Shown piece after piece: positions 9,831 to 20,102 of a stretch of 64,000 bases of DNA. The stretch spans positions 2,020,501-2,084,500 of the forward strand of contig JAAVLL010000001.1 of NCBI GenBank assembly GCA_012103035.1, read 5' to 3'. The notes below the pieces were generated by a model. The model was given only the letters and a program-made list of their open reading frames with translations, ran no database searches and was not told where the DNA came from. Origin of the DNA: Brucella oryzae (GTDB lineage: Bacteria; Pseudomonadota; Alphaproteobacteria; Rhizobiales; Rhizobiaceae). Position 1 is the first letter of the stretch; the number at the start of each line of letters is the position of its first letter. Position numbers and translations under genes: made by a program.

Positions 9831-9889
9831 CTGGCGCGGTGAAAAGCCCGCGTGCTTCTAATTGTCAAAGAAGGCGGAAACAGGAACTC

Positions 9890-10554
9890 ATGCGCATACT
9901 CGTGGTAGAAGACGACACGATCCTCCTCGACGGACTGACTGTAGGGTTGGGGCTTGCCGGTTTTACCGTGGATGCCGTTTCGAATTGCGGCGACGCGGAA
10001 GCCGCCCTTGCCGCACAGAAATATCATGCCGTGGTACTCGACCTGATGCTGCCGGACGGCTCCGGCCTCGACATCCTCAAGACGATGCGGCGCGGCCGCG
10101 ACGAGACGCCGGTCCTCCTGCTGACCGCTCGCGATCAGGTGCCCGAGCGCATTGCAGGACTTGATGCGGGTGCCGATGATTATGTCGGCAAGCCCTTCGA
10201 TCTGCACGAGCTTGCAGCCCGCGTGCGCGCGGTCGCCCGGCGCGGTGCGGGGCGCGCCAATGCCCTGCTTGAATGGCGCGGCGTCGAACTCGATCCGGCG
10301 GAAATGTCGGTCCGTTTCCATGGTGAACCCGTCAGGCTGACCCGGCGCGAATTCTCGATCCTGCGCGCCTTGATGGAACGGCCGACCGCCACCTTCTCCA
10401 AATCCTCGCTGGAAGAAGCGCTTTATGGCTGGCAGGAGGAAGTGGAGAGCAATGCGGTGGAAGTTCATATCCACCACCTGCGCTCGAAACTCGGTTCCGA
10501 TTATATCGAAACGGTGCGCGGGGTCGGCTATCGTCTCGCGGGGCAAGCACATGA
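9890..10554 (+). CDS. OmpR-family response regulator (QseB/TctD-like)
   Basis: The regulator is about 221 residues. It has a receiver domain starting MRILVVEDDT with the phospho-acceptor Asp in VVLDLMLPDG and the conserved Lys in VGKPFD. A winged-helix output domain (EVHIHHLRSKLG, ETVRGVGYRL) follows. As read, the frame runs on to 10657 inside the kinase gene. Adding one G to the run near 10543 ends it at LAGAST with ATGA overlapping the kinase start, which is the more likely form. The ATG at 9890 has AGGAA upstream. It is the partner of the next gene. Confidence 0.88.
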
Positions 10555-11927
10555 ATTCCATTCGCAGCCGCCTTACCGGTATCCTGATCGGCGTCACCTG
10601 TCTTGTCTGGCTTTTCGCAGTGGTGTGGATCCACATCAGCACCCAGTCACAGCTTGAAAAAGTGCTCGATGCGCGCCTGATGGAAGCCGCGCGCATGGTC
10701 AATTCGCTTTTGACCGAGCATCGCGTGGAGGTTGGGCCGGAAGGAGATGGCGGGCAGTTGTCGCTGAAGCCGATGCCGGATTTTCCGCTCTATGACCGGC
10801 AGCTGTTCTGCCAGATATGGGCGCTCGACGGCAAGCTGGTGGGCCGCTCCGAAAGTGCTCCCGGCGTGCGGCTCACCAACGTGGCGAACGGCTTTTCCAA
10901 TACCGAAGTCGCTGGCGAACGGTGGCGAGTCTTCGCGGTCGAGAATACCCAGCTCGGCCTGCGTGTCATGGTCGGTGACAGTCTGAGTGTTCGTGAAAGG
11001 CTGGTGCAGAATGTCGTGACCGGCCTTGTCCTGCCAGCGCTGCTGATGCTGCCTGTTCTGGCGCTTATGATCTGGCTGTGCGTACGACGTGGCCTCGACC
11101 CGCTGAGCCGCCTTGCATCCGTGCTTTCCGAGCGTCAGGCGCAGGATTTGCGACCGCTTTCCGAACAGAACCTGCCCAAGGAGATTGCGCCCGCCGTCAC
11201 CGCGCTGAACGGGCTTTTCCATCGCGTCGAAGAGGCGCGCGAGCGTGAGCGCAACTTTGCTATTTTCGCTGCACATGAACTGAAGACGCCGCTGGCCGGG
11301 TTGAAGACGCAGGCGCAGATTGCCGAAGGGGCAAAGGACGAAACAATGCGTGCCAATGCGGTGCGCCAGATTGCGGCGGGCGTCGACCGTACCAGCCGCC
11401 TCGTCAACCAGCTTCTCGATCTCGCCGCACTGGAAACCAGTGACGAGATCGAGACGCTCCCCGAGCCCGCCTGCCAGATTCTGCTATCGATCTCCACTGA
11501 CATGCGGATGCTTGCCGCACATCGCGGCGTTTCCATCGAATTGCCGGAAGCGATGCCGCTTGTGCAATTGCCCTCGCCTCACCTCTTCACGCTTGCTGTC
11601 CGCAACCTGATTGAAAATGCCATCAATCACTCGCCCAGGGATGGCATCGTTCGCTGCCGGATCGAAGCCTCAGCGGGCAAAGTCAAGCTCACCGTCGAAG
11701 ATGATGGACCCGGCATTCCCGAAAGCGAAATGCCGCGTGTGACAGAGCGTTTCTTTCGGGGTGCGCATCGCAACGAGACCGGCAGCGGTCTGGGCCTTGC
11801 TATCGTCAGGATGGCCGTGGAACGGCTGGACGGGGAATTGCACCTCGCCAACCGCCAGCAAGGCGGCTTGCGGGCTGAATTCGTTGTTCCAGCCCCTGAT
11901 AACCCGTCCCGGACAGCCGGCCCCTGA
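10551..11927 (+). CDS. sensor histidine kinase, QseC/TctE type
   Basis: The kinase is 458 residues. TM1 (LTGILIGVTCLVWLFAVVWI) is followed by a periplasmic sensor region, TM2 near residue 155-178, a HAMP-like linker and the H-box FAAHELKTPLAGLK. The N-box RNLIENAINHS, G1 DDGPGIP and G2 GSGLGLAIV boxes are all present. It is an inner-membrane sensor paired with the preceding regulator. The signal is unknown. The operator shared with dsbD and its position before cco suggest a redox, metal or envelope role, which is inference only. Confidence 0.9.
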   Translation: MNSIRSRLTGILIGVTCLVWLFAVVWIHISTQSQLEKVLDARLMEAARMVNSLLTEHRVEVGPEGDGGQLSLKPMPDFPLYDRQLFCQIWALDGKLVGRSESAPGVRLTNVANGFSNTEVAGERWRVFAVENTQLGLRVMVGDSLSVRERLVQNVVTGLVLPALLMLPVLALMIWLCVRRGLDPLSRLASVLSERQAQDLRPLSEQNLPKEIAPAVTALNGLFHRVEEARERERNFAIFAAHELKTPLAGLKTQAQIAEGAKDETMRANAVRQIAAGVDRTSRLVNQLLDLAALETSDEIETLPEPACQILLSISTDMRMLAAHRGVSIELPEAMPLVQLPSPHLFTLAVRNLIENAINHSPRDGIVRCRIEASAGKVKLTVEDDGPGIPESEMPRVTERFFRGAHRNETGSGLGLAIVRMAVERLDGELHLANRQQGGLRAEFVVPAPDNPSRTAGP

Positions 11928-11993
11928 CAGGATGAGCAAGCCGAGGGCGGGACTGTTGGGGTCCCAATTTGTCACAGGTCTTTCCAGCGCTCT

Positions 11994-12007
11994 TTGATTT
12001 AGATCAA
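11994..12007. promoter_or_regulatory. FNR/FixK box upstream of ccoN
   Basis: TTGATTTAGATCAA is a perfect TTGAT-N4-ATCAA palindrome 90 bases before the ccoN start. This is the classical binding site of Fnr/FixK-type activators that switch on cbb3 oxidase at low oxygen. Confidence 0.85.
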
Positions 12008-12096
12008 TGACTCTATGCCGCTTGATGCGGGATAGGAGAGCTATCGCTAATGCTGCCCATCCGGGGCGGCTTTCGTCATGCGCTGCGAGGGATTTC

Positions 12097-13720
12097 ATGA
12101 ACTACGCCGCTGGAACAGTCCTTTCCGGTCTGGGAGCACTTTTGCCGTGCTTCTGGCCGGATTTTCCCATGATGAGCTGTTCAGAACCCATATGTGGATT
12201 CTGTTCGCTACACTGGCCATCTTCACCATTCTTCTAATGCGAAATGCCAACTATGGCCTGACGCCGAAAAGGTCGACCAATCCACCTATATGGATGGTCC
12301 GATCCGCTATGGTGTCATCGCAACAGTCTTCTGGGGTGTGATCGGCTTTCTGGTCGGTGTAGTCATTGCCGCACAGCTTCGCCTTTCCCGATCTCAACCT
12401 GCAGCCTTATCTGAACTTCGGCCGCCTGCGTCCGCTGCACACTTCGGCGGTTATCTTCGCATTCGGCGGCAACGCGCTGATCTGCTCGTCATTCTATGTC
12501 GTGCAGCGTACCTGCCGCGCCCGCCTCTTTGGGGCGATCTTGCCTGGTTCGTGTTCTGGGGCTACCAGCTTTTCATCGTGATGGCCGCAACCGGCTATCT
12601 GCTCGGCATCACGCAGAGCCGCGAATATGCCGAACCCGAATGGTATGTCGACATCTGGCTCACCATTGTCTGGGTCGCCTATCTGGTCGTCTTCCTCGGC
12701 ACGATCCTGAAGCGCAAGGAGCCGCATATCTATGTGGCGAACTGGTTCTACCTGTCCTTCATCATCACCATCGCCATGCTGCACATCGTCAACAACCTGG
12801 CGATCCCGGTTTCCTTCCTTGGCGTGAAGAGCTATTCCGCCTTTGCCGGCGTTCAGGATGCGGTGACGCAATGGTGGTACGGCCATAATGCCGTTGCCTT
12901 CTTCCTGACAGTGCCGTTCCTGGCCATGATGTACTATTTCGTGCCGAAGCAGGCAGAGCGTCCGATCTATTCCTACCGCCTGTCGATCGTGCACTTCTGG
13001 TCGATCATCTTCCTCTATATCTGGGCCGGCCCGCACCATCTGCATTACACGGCTGTTCCCGACTGGGCGCAGACGCTCGGCATGGTGTTCTCGATCATGC
13101 TCTGGATGCCATCCTGGGGCGGCATGATCAACGGCCTGATGACGCTTTCGGGCGCATGGGACAAGGTTCGCACCGATCCGATCATCCGCCTGATGGTTGC
13201 AGCTATCGCCTTCTACGGCATGGCGACCTTCGAAGGCCCGATGCTGTCGATCAAGGCCGTCAACTCGCTGTCGCATTATACCGACTGGACCATCGGCCAC
13301 GTTCATGCGGGTGCGCTCGGCTGGAACGGCATGATCTCGTTTGCCGCCGTCTACTATCTGGCGCCGAAGCTGTGGAACCGTCAGCGGCTCTATTCGATCC
13401 GCATGGTCAACTGGCACTTCTGGCTGGCGACGCTCGGCATCGTTCTCTACGCGGCTGCCATGTGGGTTGCCGGTATCCAGCAGGGCCTGATGTGGCGCGA
13501 ATACGACGATCAGGGCTTCCTCGTCTATTCCTTCGCGGAAACCGTGCTCGCCATGTTCCCCTATTACGTCATCCGTACGCTTGGCGGTGTGTTCTATCTC
13601 GCTGGCGGACTGCTGATGGCCTGGAACGTCTATCAGACCATTCGCGGCAATCTGCGCAATGAAGCCCCCATGGGCGGTGCGCAGCCTGCAACTGGCGCCA
13701 CCGTGCAGCCTGCCGAATAA
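12097..13720 (+). CDS. ccoN: CcoN, cbb3 cytochrome oxidase subunit I (frame broken)
   Basis: The repaired protein is 541 residues, normal for the haem-copper core subunit that reduces oxygen at the CuB-haem b3 centre. Recognisable parts include [15 protein letters not shown] near the N-terminus, AGPHHLHYT for CuB ligands and [14 protein letters not shown] for haem ligands. Four indels are needed: loss of G near 12148, loss of C near 12287, a gained C near 12381 and a lost G near 12534. The start [13 protein letters not shown] matches the family. It heads the ccoNOQP operon. Confidence 0.93.
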
Positions 13721-13734
13721 GGAGCGTGTGATTT

Positions 13735-14477
13735 ATGTCGATACTAAAGAACCACTCCAAGCTGGAGAAAAATGCAACGCTGCTGCTGATCGCATCGCTC
13801 GCCGTGGTTACGGTTGGTGGCATCGTTGAAATCGCACCGCTCTTCTATCTCGAAAATACCATCGAGAAAGTGGAAGGCATGCGCCCTATTCGCCGCTGGA
13901 ACTCGCGGGCCGTGACGTCTATGTGCGTGAAGGCTGCTACCTTTGCCACAGTCAGATGATCCGTCCATTCCGCGACGAAGTGGAACGCTACGGTCACTAC
14001 AGCCTTGCGGCGGAATCCATGTACGATCATTCGTTCCAATGGGGTTCCAAGCGCACCGGTCCGGACCTTGCGCGCGTCGGCGGACGCTATTCGAACGAGT
14101 GGCACGTGCAGCACCTTATCCGCCCGCGCGACGTGGTGCCCGAATCGGTCATGCCGAGCTACGCCTTCCTGAAGGACCGTCCGCTGGACGCCTCCAACAT
14201 TGCAGGCAATCTGAAAGCCAATGTGGCAGTCGGCGTACCTTACAGCCAGGAAATGATCGACAGCGCGCTTGACGATCTGAAGGCTCAGGCAACGCCTGAC
14301 GCCGATACATCCGGCGTCGAGGCACGCTATCCCAAGGCCAAGCTCGGCGATTTCGACGGCAATCCGCAGATGATCTCGGAGATGGACGCGCTCATCGCCT
14401 ATCTCCAGATGCTCGGCACGCTGGTCGATTTCTCGACCTACGACCAGTCCCCAAAGCGAGATAAAGCGGAGATTTAG
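13735..14477 (+). CDS. ccoO: CcoO, cbb3 oxidase monohaem cytochrome c subunit (frame broken)
   Basis: The 247-residue product has one N-terminal membrane anchor ([20 protein letters not shown]) and one haem c site CYLCH, with the axial Met in [12 protein letters not shown] context. It shuttles electrons from CcoP or cytochrome c to CcoN. One C is lost near 13884 (in [20 protein letters not shown]). AAGGAG at 13718-13724 precedes the start. Confidence 0.93.
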
Positions 14478-14479
14478 CG

Positions 14480-14637
14480 ATGGATTACAACACCATGCGC
14501 ACTTTCGCCGATAGCTGGGGTCTGCTCGGCATGGCGCTCTTTTCCTCTTCGTCGTCTTCTACGCCTTCCGGCCAGGCAGCAAGCAGATAGCCGACCACGC
14601 GAAGGACATTCCTTTCAAGGATGACGCAAATGACTGA
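14480..14637 (+). CDS. ccoQ: CcoQ, small cbb3 oxidase assembly subunit (frame broken)
   Basis: This 52-residue single-TM protein begins MDYNTMRTFADSWGLLGMAL and ends in a polar tail. CcoQ stabilises the oxidase complex. One T is missing in the run near 14542, which otherwise creates an early stop. It starts two bases after ccoO and overlaps ccoP by eight bases. Confidence 0.85.
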
Positions 14638-15492
14638 CAAGCAAATCGACGATGTCACCGGCGTAGCGACAACCGGCCACGAATGGGATGGCATCAAGGA
14701 ACTCGACAATCCAATGCCCCGCTGGTGGCTGTGGACATTCTACGCCACCATTTTCTGGGCGATTGCCTATGTCATCGCCTATCCGGCCTGGCCGCTGATC
14801 TCCAGTTCCACTGGCGGCATGCTCGGCTGGTCGAGCCGTGGCGCTTTCTGGGAAGAAACGGCCAAGATCGACAGCGAGCGTCAAGGCATCATCGACCAGA
14901 TCAAGGCCAAGGACGTGCAAGAGATTCTGGCTGACGAAAACCTTCGTCAATATGCGATTGCCGGTGGCGCCGCCGCCTTCCGAGTCAATTGCGTGCAGTG
15001 CCACGGTTCCGGCGCTCAAGGTGCCCCGGTTATCCGAACCTCAATGATGATGACTGGCTGTGGGGCGGCTCCATCGACGACATCCTGACGACCATTCGTC
15101 ATGGTGTGCGCTCGCAGGATGATGCCGACACCCGCGTTTCCGAAATGCCGGCTTTTGTCGACGTGCTGGAACCGCAGCAGATCCGTGATGTTGCTGCCTA
15201 TGTGGTCAGCCTCTCCGGTACGCCGCATAATCCGGAATTGGTACCGGAAGGGCAGAAGGTGTTCGCCGAAAACTGTGCTGTCTGCCATGGCGCCGATGCC
15301 AAGGGCCTGCGCGAGTTCGGTGCCCCGAACCTGACCGACGCCATCTGGTTCTACGGTTCTGGCGAAGACGCAATCGCGCGCCAGGTCGCGCATCCCAAGC
15401 ATGGCGTCATGCCCGCATGGGAAACACGCCTCGGCGATGCCACCGTCAAACAGCTTGCCATCTTCGTCCATTCGTTGGGTGGCGGCGAATAG
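14630..15492 (+). CDS. ccoP: CcoP, cbb3 oxidase dihaem cytochrome c subunit (frame broken)
   Basis: The 287-residue protein has an N-terminal membrane hairpin (WLWTFYATIFWAIAYVIAYP) and two haem c sites, CVQCH and CAVCH. It accepts electrons from the bc1 pathway. One G is lost near 15028. The Met at 14630 is preferred over 14621 because AAGGA is well placed before it. Confidence 0.93.
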
Positions 15493-15512
15493 CTGGGGCA
15501 CAAGCCCCAGCT
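15491..15512. terminator. stem-loop at the ccoP stop
   Basis: AGCTGGGGC pairs with GCCCCAGCT across a four-base loop and overlaps the ccoP stop codon. There is no T-run after it, so it may be an mRNA 3' processing or attenuation structure between ccoNOQP and ccoGHIS rather than a full terminator. Confidence 0.5.
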
Positions 15513-15514
15513 AC

Positions 15515-15622
15515 AGGGCAGTAAGGCAATAGGGCAGTAAGGCAGTAGGGAAATGAGGAACTAGGGACAGTATTGATCGCGGCCATCACATACTGCCCTA
15601 TTGCCTCACTGCCCTATTGCCC
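15515..15622. repeat. inverted pair of AGGGCAGT octamer arrays
   Basis: From 15515 to about 15572 the sequence steps in eight-base units: AGGGCAGT, AAGGCAAT, AGGGCAGT, AAGGCAGT, then more divergent units. From 15591 to 15622 the same octamer runs on the other strand (TACTGCCC TATTGCCT CACTGCCC TATTGCCC). The two blocks can form a long imperfect hairpin. AGGGCAGT is the unit of the hypervariable HOOF-Print loci of Brucella. It lies between ccoP and ccoG. Confidence 0.8.
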
Positions 15623-15643
15623 TCCTCTCCCCAAGGAGCAAAA

Positions 15644-17189
15644 ATGTCAGACGATGTCGAACGCATAGACGTTCAGGCAGTCAACTCCCCAAGACCCGCC
15701 AATCGCTTTATGCGGCGCGGGTGAAGATTTTTCCGAAGCGTGTGCAGGGCGAGTTCCGGCGCTTCAAATGGATTGTCATGCTCATTACGCTGGGCATCTA
15801 CTATCTGACGCCCTGGTTACGCTGGGATCGCGGCCCTATGCGCCCGATCAGGCGGTGCTGATCGATCTTGCCAACCGCCGCTTCTATTTCTTCTTCGTCG
15901 AAATCTGGCCGCAGGAATTCTACTACGTTGCGGGCCTGCTCATCATGGCGGGCCTCGGCCTGTTTCTCGTGACCTCTGTCGCGGGCCGCGCCTGGTGCGG
16001 CTACACCTGCCCTCAGACCGTCTGGGTCGATCTCTATCTGGTTGTCGAGCGCGCCATCGAAGGTGACCGCAATGCGCGCATGAAGCTCGACAAGGCCCCA
16101 TGGACTTTCGACAAGGTCTGGAAGCGGGTTGCCAAACATTCCATCTGGCTCGTTATCGGCGTGCTGACCGGCGGCGCATGGATTTTCTATTTCGCCGACG
16201 CGCCGCTGCTCAGGGATTTTGTGACAGGTCATGCCGCGCCCGTCGCCTATTTCACCGTCGCCATCCTTACCGCCACCACCTATATATTCGGCGGACTGAT
16301 GCGCGAGCAGGTCTGCACCTATATGTGCCCGTGGCCGCGCATCCAGGCCGCGATGCTGGACGAAAATTCGCTCACCGTTACCTATAATGACTGGCGCGGC
16401 GAACCGCGTTCACGCCATTCCAAGAAGGCGATTGCCGCAGGGGAAACCGTGGGCGATTGCGTGGATTGCAATGCCTGTGTCGCCGCTTGTCCGATGGGCA
16501 TCGACATTCGCGACGGTCAGCAGCTCGAATGCATCACCTGCGCGCTGTGCATCGATGCCTGCAATTCGGTGATGGACAAGATCGACAAGCCGCGCGGTCT
16601 CATCTCCTATGCGACACTGGCCGATTACAACTCCAACATGGCGCTCGCCACCAATAATGGCACGGCGCCCATCGACCCGACGCGTGTCTATAAGGCGCCG
16701 AACAGCTTCTCGGACAAGGTGCAGAACCTCTCCTGGAAGAAGGTGTTGCGCCCGCGCAGCATGTTCTACTTCGCCGTATGGGCGCTGATCGGCCTGACGC
16801 TCGTCATTTCGCTCTCGACCCGCCAGCGCATCGGCATCAACGTGCTGCATGACCGCAATCCGCAATATGTGCTTCTGTCGGACGGATCGATCCGCAACGG
16901 CTACACGGTCAAGCTGCTCAACATGATCCCGACGCCGCGCACCTTCCGACTTTCCATCGAGGGGCTGCCCGGAGCAACGCTGACCGTTCAGGATGAAACA
17001 GCGGATGCAGACGGCAATTACAACGTGCCGGTGGAGCCGGACCGTCTGAAGACGTTGCGTGTCTTCGTCACCATGCCGCATGATGCGATTACCGATCTGC
17101 GCCGCGACTATGAAATCGAGGTGCGTGACGCGAACGGCGCAGAACATGCACGCTACAAGGCAACTTTCATGGCACCGGAGGGCAGATAA
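15644..17189 (+). CDS. ccoG: CcoG, cbb3 oxidase assembly copper/iron protein (frame broken)
   Basis: The repaired protein is 515 residues. It has several TM segments, a CGYTCPQT motif and two [4Fe-4S] clusters of bacterial ferredoxin type (CVDCNACVAACP and CITCALCIDAC). A periplasmic Ig-like C-terminal domain follows. CcoG (FixG/RdxA) is thought to reduce copper for oxidase assembly. One C is missing near 15690 and one near 15836. AAGGAG precedes the ATG at 15644. Its stop overlaps ccoH by one base. Confidence 0.92.
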
Positions 17190-17684
17190 TGTCGATCAAG
17201 TCGAAAACCGCAGGCACATTTACCGGCTGGCATATGCTGGGCATCATGCTCGCTTTCTTCGGTGTCATTATCGCGGTCAACCTGACCATGGCCTATAATG
17301 CCATCCAAAGCTGGAGCGGGCTTGTCGTCCAGAACACCTATGTCGCCAGCCAGGAGTTCAACGACAAGGCGCAAACCGGCAAGGAGCAGGCCGCCCTGCA
17401 ATGGCAGTCGAAGCCCGCCTTTGAAAAGGCATATTCACCTGGCAGCTGGCCGACCGTGAAGGCAAGGCCGTCGCGATGACCGGCGGCACGGTTGAATTCA
17501 AACGCCCTGTCGGCGACGTAAATGATACCAAGGTCACGCTGACCGTTCGCGAACCCGGCGTTCTGACTGCGCCGCTGGAACTTGGCGAAGGCGCGTGGAT
17601 CATGGAAGTGAATGCAGATGCAGGTCTTGAAGACCCTATCGGCACATCATCCGCGTTCTGGTGAAGGATGGGAGGATGCTATGA
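17189..17684 (+). CDS. ccoH: CcoH/FixH, cbb3 oxidase assembly protein (frame broken)
   Basis: The 165-residue protein has one N-terminal TM segment (MLGIMLAFFGVIIAVNLTMA) followed by a periplasmic beta-rich FixH domain. It is required for stable assembly of the oxidase. One G is lost near 17428 and one C near 17636. Its stop overlaps the ccoI start as ATGA. Confidence 0.88.
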
Positions 17685-19934
17685 GCTGCTGCGTCGAGAA
17701 TGCACAGATAGCAACTGTCGTTCAGGCCGTTTCGGCAGATGAAATGCAGGTGGCGAGTCGTGCGCTCGGTGACGGCTTTCGCCAGCTCGACCTGTCGGTT
17801 CCCGGCGTTCATTGCGGGTTGTGCATCAAGAATATCGAGGAAACGCTTGGCAGGATCGCGGGCGTTGCCTATGTCCGCGTCAACCTGACGGCGCGCCGTG
17901 TAACCGTACGCTGGAAAGATGGCGAGACGCCGCCCGATGTTGTCGATCCGCTGCGCTGGCTCGGTTATGAAGCCCATATTTTCGACATGGCGCAGGACAA
18001 GGACCCGACCTTCACGCGGCTGCTGATCGCGCTTGGCGTCGCGGCCTTCGCTTCCAGCAATGTGATGCTCCTGTCCGTCGCCGTATGGTCGGGAGCCGAT
18101 GCCGCGACACGCGACATGTTTCACTGGATTTCCGGTCTCATCGCCCTGCCGACACTGATCTATTCCGGCCGGATTTTCTATGTTTCCGCCTGGAATGCGC
18201 TGCGCGCACGACGCGTCAACATGGATGTGCCGATTGCGCTAGCCATCACGCTTGCCTTCGGCATGAGTGTTTATGAAACCCTGAATCATGGCCAGCATGC
18301 CTATTTCGATGCATCGGTGACATTGCTCTTCTTCCTGCTGATCGGCCGTACGCTTGATTATATGATGCGCGCCCGCGCCGTTCCGCCGTGCGCGGCCTGG
18401 CACAGCTGGGCTCGCGCGGCGCCGTTGTCATCGGCGAGAATGACGAGCGCAATTACCTGCCGGTCAACGAAATTCGCCCCGGAATGCGTATCATTCTTGC
18501 GGCTGGCGAGCGTGTTCCAGTCGATGCCAAGGTGGAAGAAGGCCGTTCGGAACTCGATTGCGCCATTGCATCGGGTGAAAGCGATGCCGTGCCTGTCGGC
18601 CCCGGCTCGGATATCCGCGCAGGCACGCTCAATCTTTCCACGCCGCTTGTCATCCGCGCGACGGCGGAAGCCAGGATTCCTTCCTTGCCGAAATGGTGCG
18701 ACTGATGGATGTGGCCGAAGGCGGGCGCGCCTATTATCGCCGTCTTGCCGACCGCGCTTCCGAGCTTTACGTGCCGATGGTGCACACGATTGCCTTTGCG
18801 GCCTTTGTCGGCTGGATGTTCTACACCGGCGGCGACTGGTATCGCTCCATCTATATCGCGATCTGCACACTCATCATCACCTGCCCCTGCGCGCTCGCCC
18901 TTGCGGTGCCGATTGTGCAGGTGGTCGCGGCCCGCCGCCTGTTTGAAAACGGCATCATGATTAAAGACGGCTCCGCCATGGAGCGGATGGCCGAGGTGGA
19001 CACCGCCATTTTCGACAAGACCGGCACATTAACCCTCGGTCAGCCGAGACTGATCAATGCAGATGCCATTGATCGCCACAATCTCGAAATTGCCGCCGAG
19101 CTGTCGCTTTACTCGCGTCATCCGCTGTCGCGGGCGCTTGCGCTGTTCTCGGGCGCAAAACCCGTGACCGCCTTTACCCGTATTGAGGAAGTGCCGGGAG
19201 CGGGCATCGAAGCAGAACTGAACGGTTCCATCTATCGGCTCGGCAAGCGTGACTGGGCGGACAGTAGCGCCGCCCTGTCCCATGCCGATGGCCCAGAGAC
19301 CTGCCTTCCATCGACGGCAAACTGGTTGAGACCTTCCGCTTCGAAGACCAGCCACGCGAGGACGCTGCCGGAGCGATCGCCACACTGAAGCGCAACGGCC
19401 TGAAGCTTGACATCATTTCGGGTGACAGGCTGCCTGCCGTCGAGAGGCTTGCGGGTTATCTTGGTGTTGACAATTTTCGCCGAAGTCCTGCCCGCCGACA
19501 AGTCGAAGCTGGTGCAGGAACTGTCAGCCGAGGGGCGCAAGGTCCTGATGGTCGGCGACGGCCTCAACGATGCGCCCGCACTCGTCGCAGCCCATGTTTC
19601 CATGGCTCCTGCGACCGCTGCCGACATTGGCCGCAACGCTGCGGATTTTGTCTTCCTGCGTGAAAGCCTGTCTGCCGTGCCGCTCGCCTTTGCCGTATCA
19701 AAGGAAGCAGGCCGGTTGATAAGCCAGAATTTTGCACTTTCCATCGGCTATAATATCATAGCCGTGCCGATTGCGATTTTCGGCTATGTCACACCGCTGG
19801 TGGCCGCACTTTCCATGTCGCTGTCGTCCATCGTGGTCGTCAGCAACGCATTGCGGTTGCAGGCGGGAAAACAAAAGCAACAGACGCAGAAAGCCATCGC
19901 GCCTGTTGCCGTCATCAAGGAAGCGCACAAATGA
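17681..19934 (+). CDS. ccoI: CcoI/FixI, copper-exporting P-type ATPase (frame broken)
   Basis: The repaired ATPase is about 751 residues. It has a CcoI-specific cysteine-rich N-terminus (MSCCVENAQ), an HMA domain with [10 protein letters not shown], the CPC ion channel motif [10 protein letters not shown], the phosphorylation site DKTGT and the hinge [10 protein letters not shown]. It moves copper to the periplasmic side for CcoN. Single bases are lost near 18377, 18668 and 19308, and the T-run near 19475 is also wrong. The end overlaps ccoS. Confidence 0.92.
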
Positions 19935-20102
19935 GCGGGCTTATCTTTCTCATTCCCATCGCGCTGTTTCTGGGCCTGCTTGGCCTTGTCGCCTTCTCTG
20001 GTCGTTGAAAACGGCCAGTATGACGATCTGGATGGAGCGGCAAACCGTATTTTGCTCGATGATGAAACTAGTCCGTTATCAAAATCGCGCGTAGATCATT
20101 AA
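19931..20102 (+). CDS. ccoS: CcoS, cbb3 oxidase maturation protein (frame broken)
   Basis: This 57-residue single-TM protein begins [20 protein letters not shown] and continues with the family motif [17 protein letters not shown]. It is needed for cofactor insertion in the oxidase. Two single-base losses near 19998 and 20009 are inferred. Its last 35 bases overlap the 3' end of the convergent glycerate kinase gene. Confidence 0.85.

Noticed and set aside
10555..10657. C-terminal extension of the response regulator inside the kinase gene
   Set aside because: One added G near 10543 gives a normal-length regulator ending in an ATGA overlap, so the extension is probably an artefact.
12097..19934. 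Pseudogenised or phase-variable cbb3 oxidase cluster
   Set aside because: Every break is repaired by a one-base homopolymer change, and the same error pattern affects unrelated genes across the window, so sequencing error explains it better.
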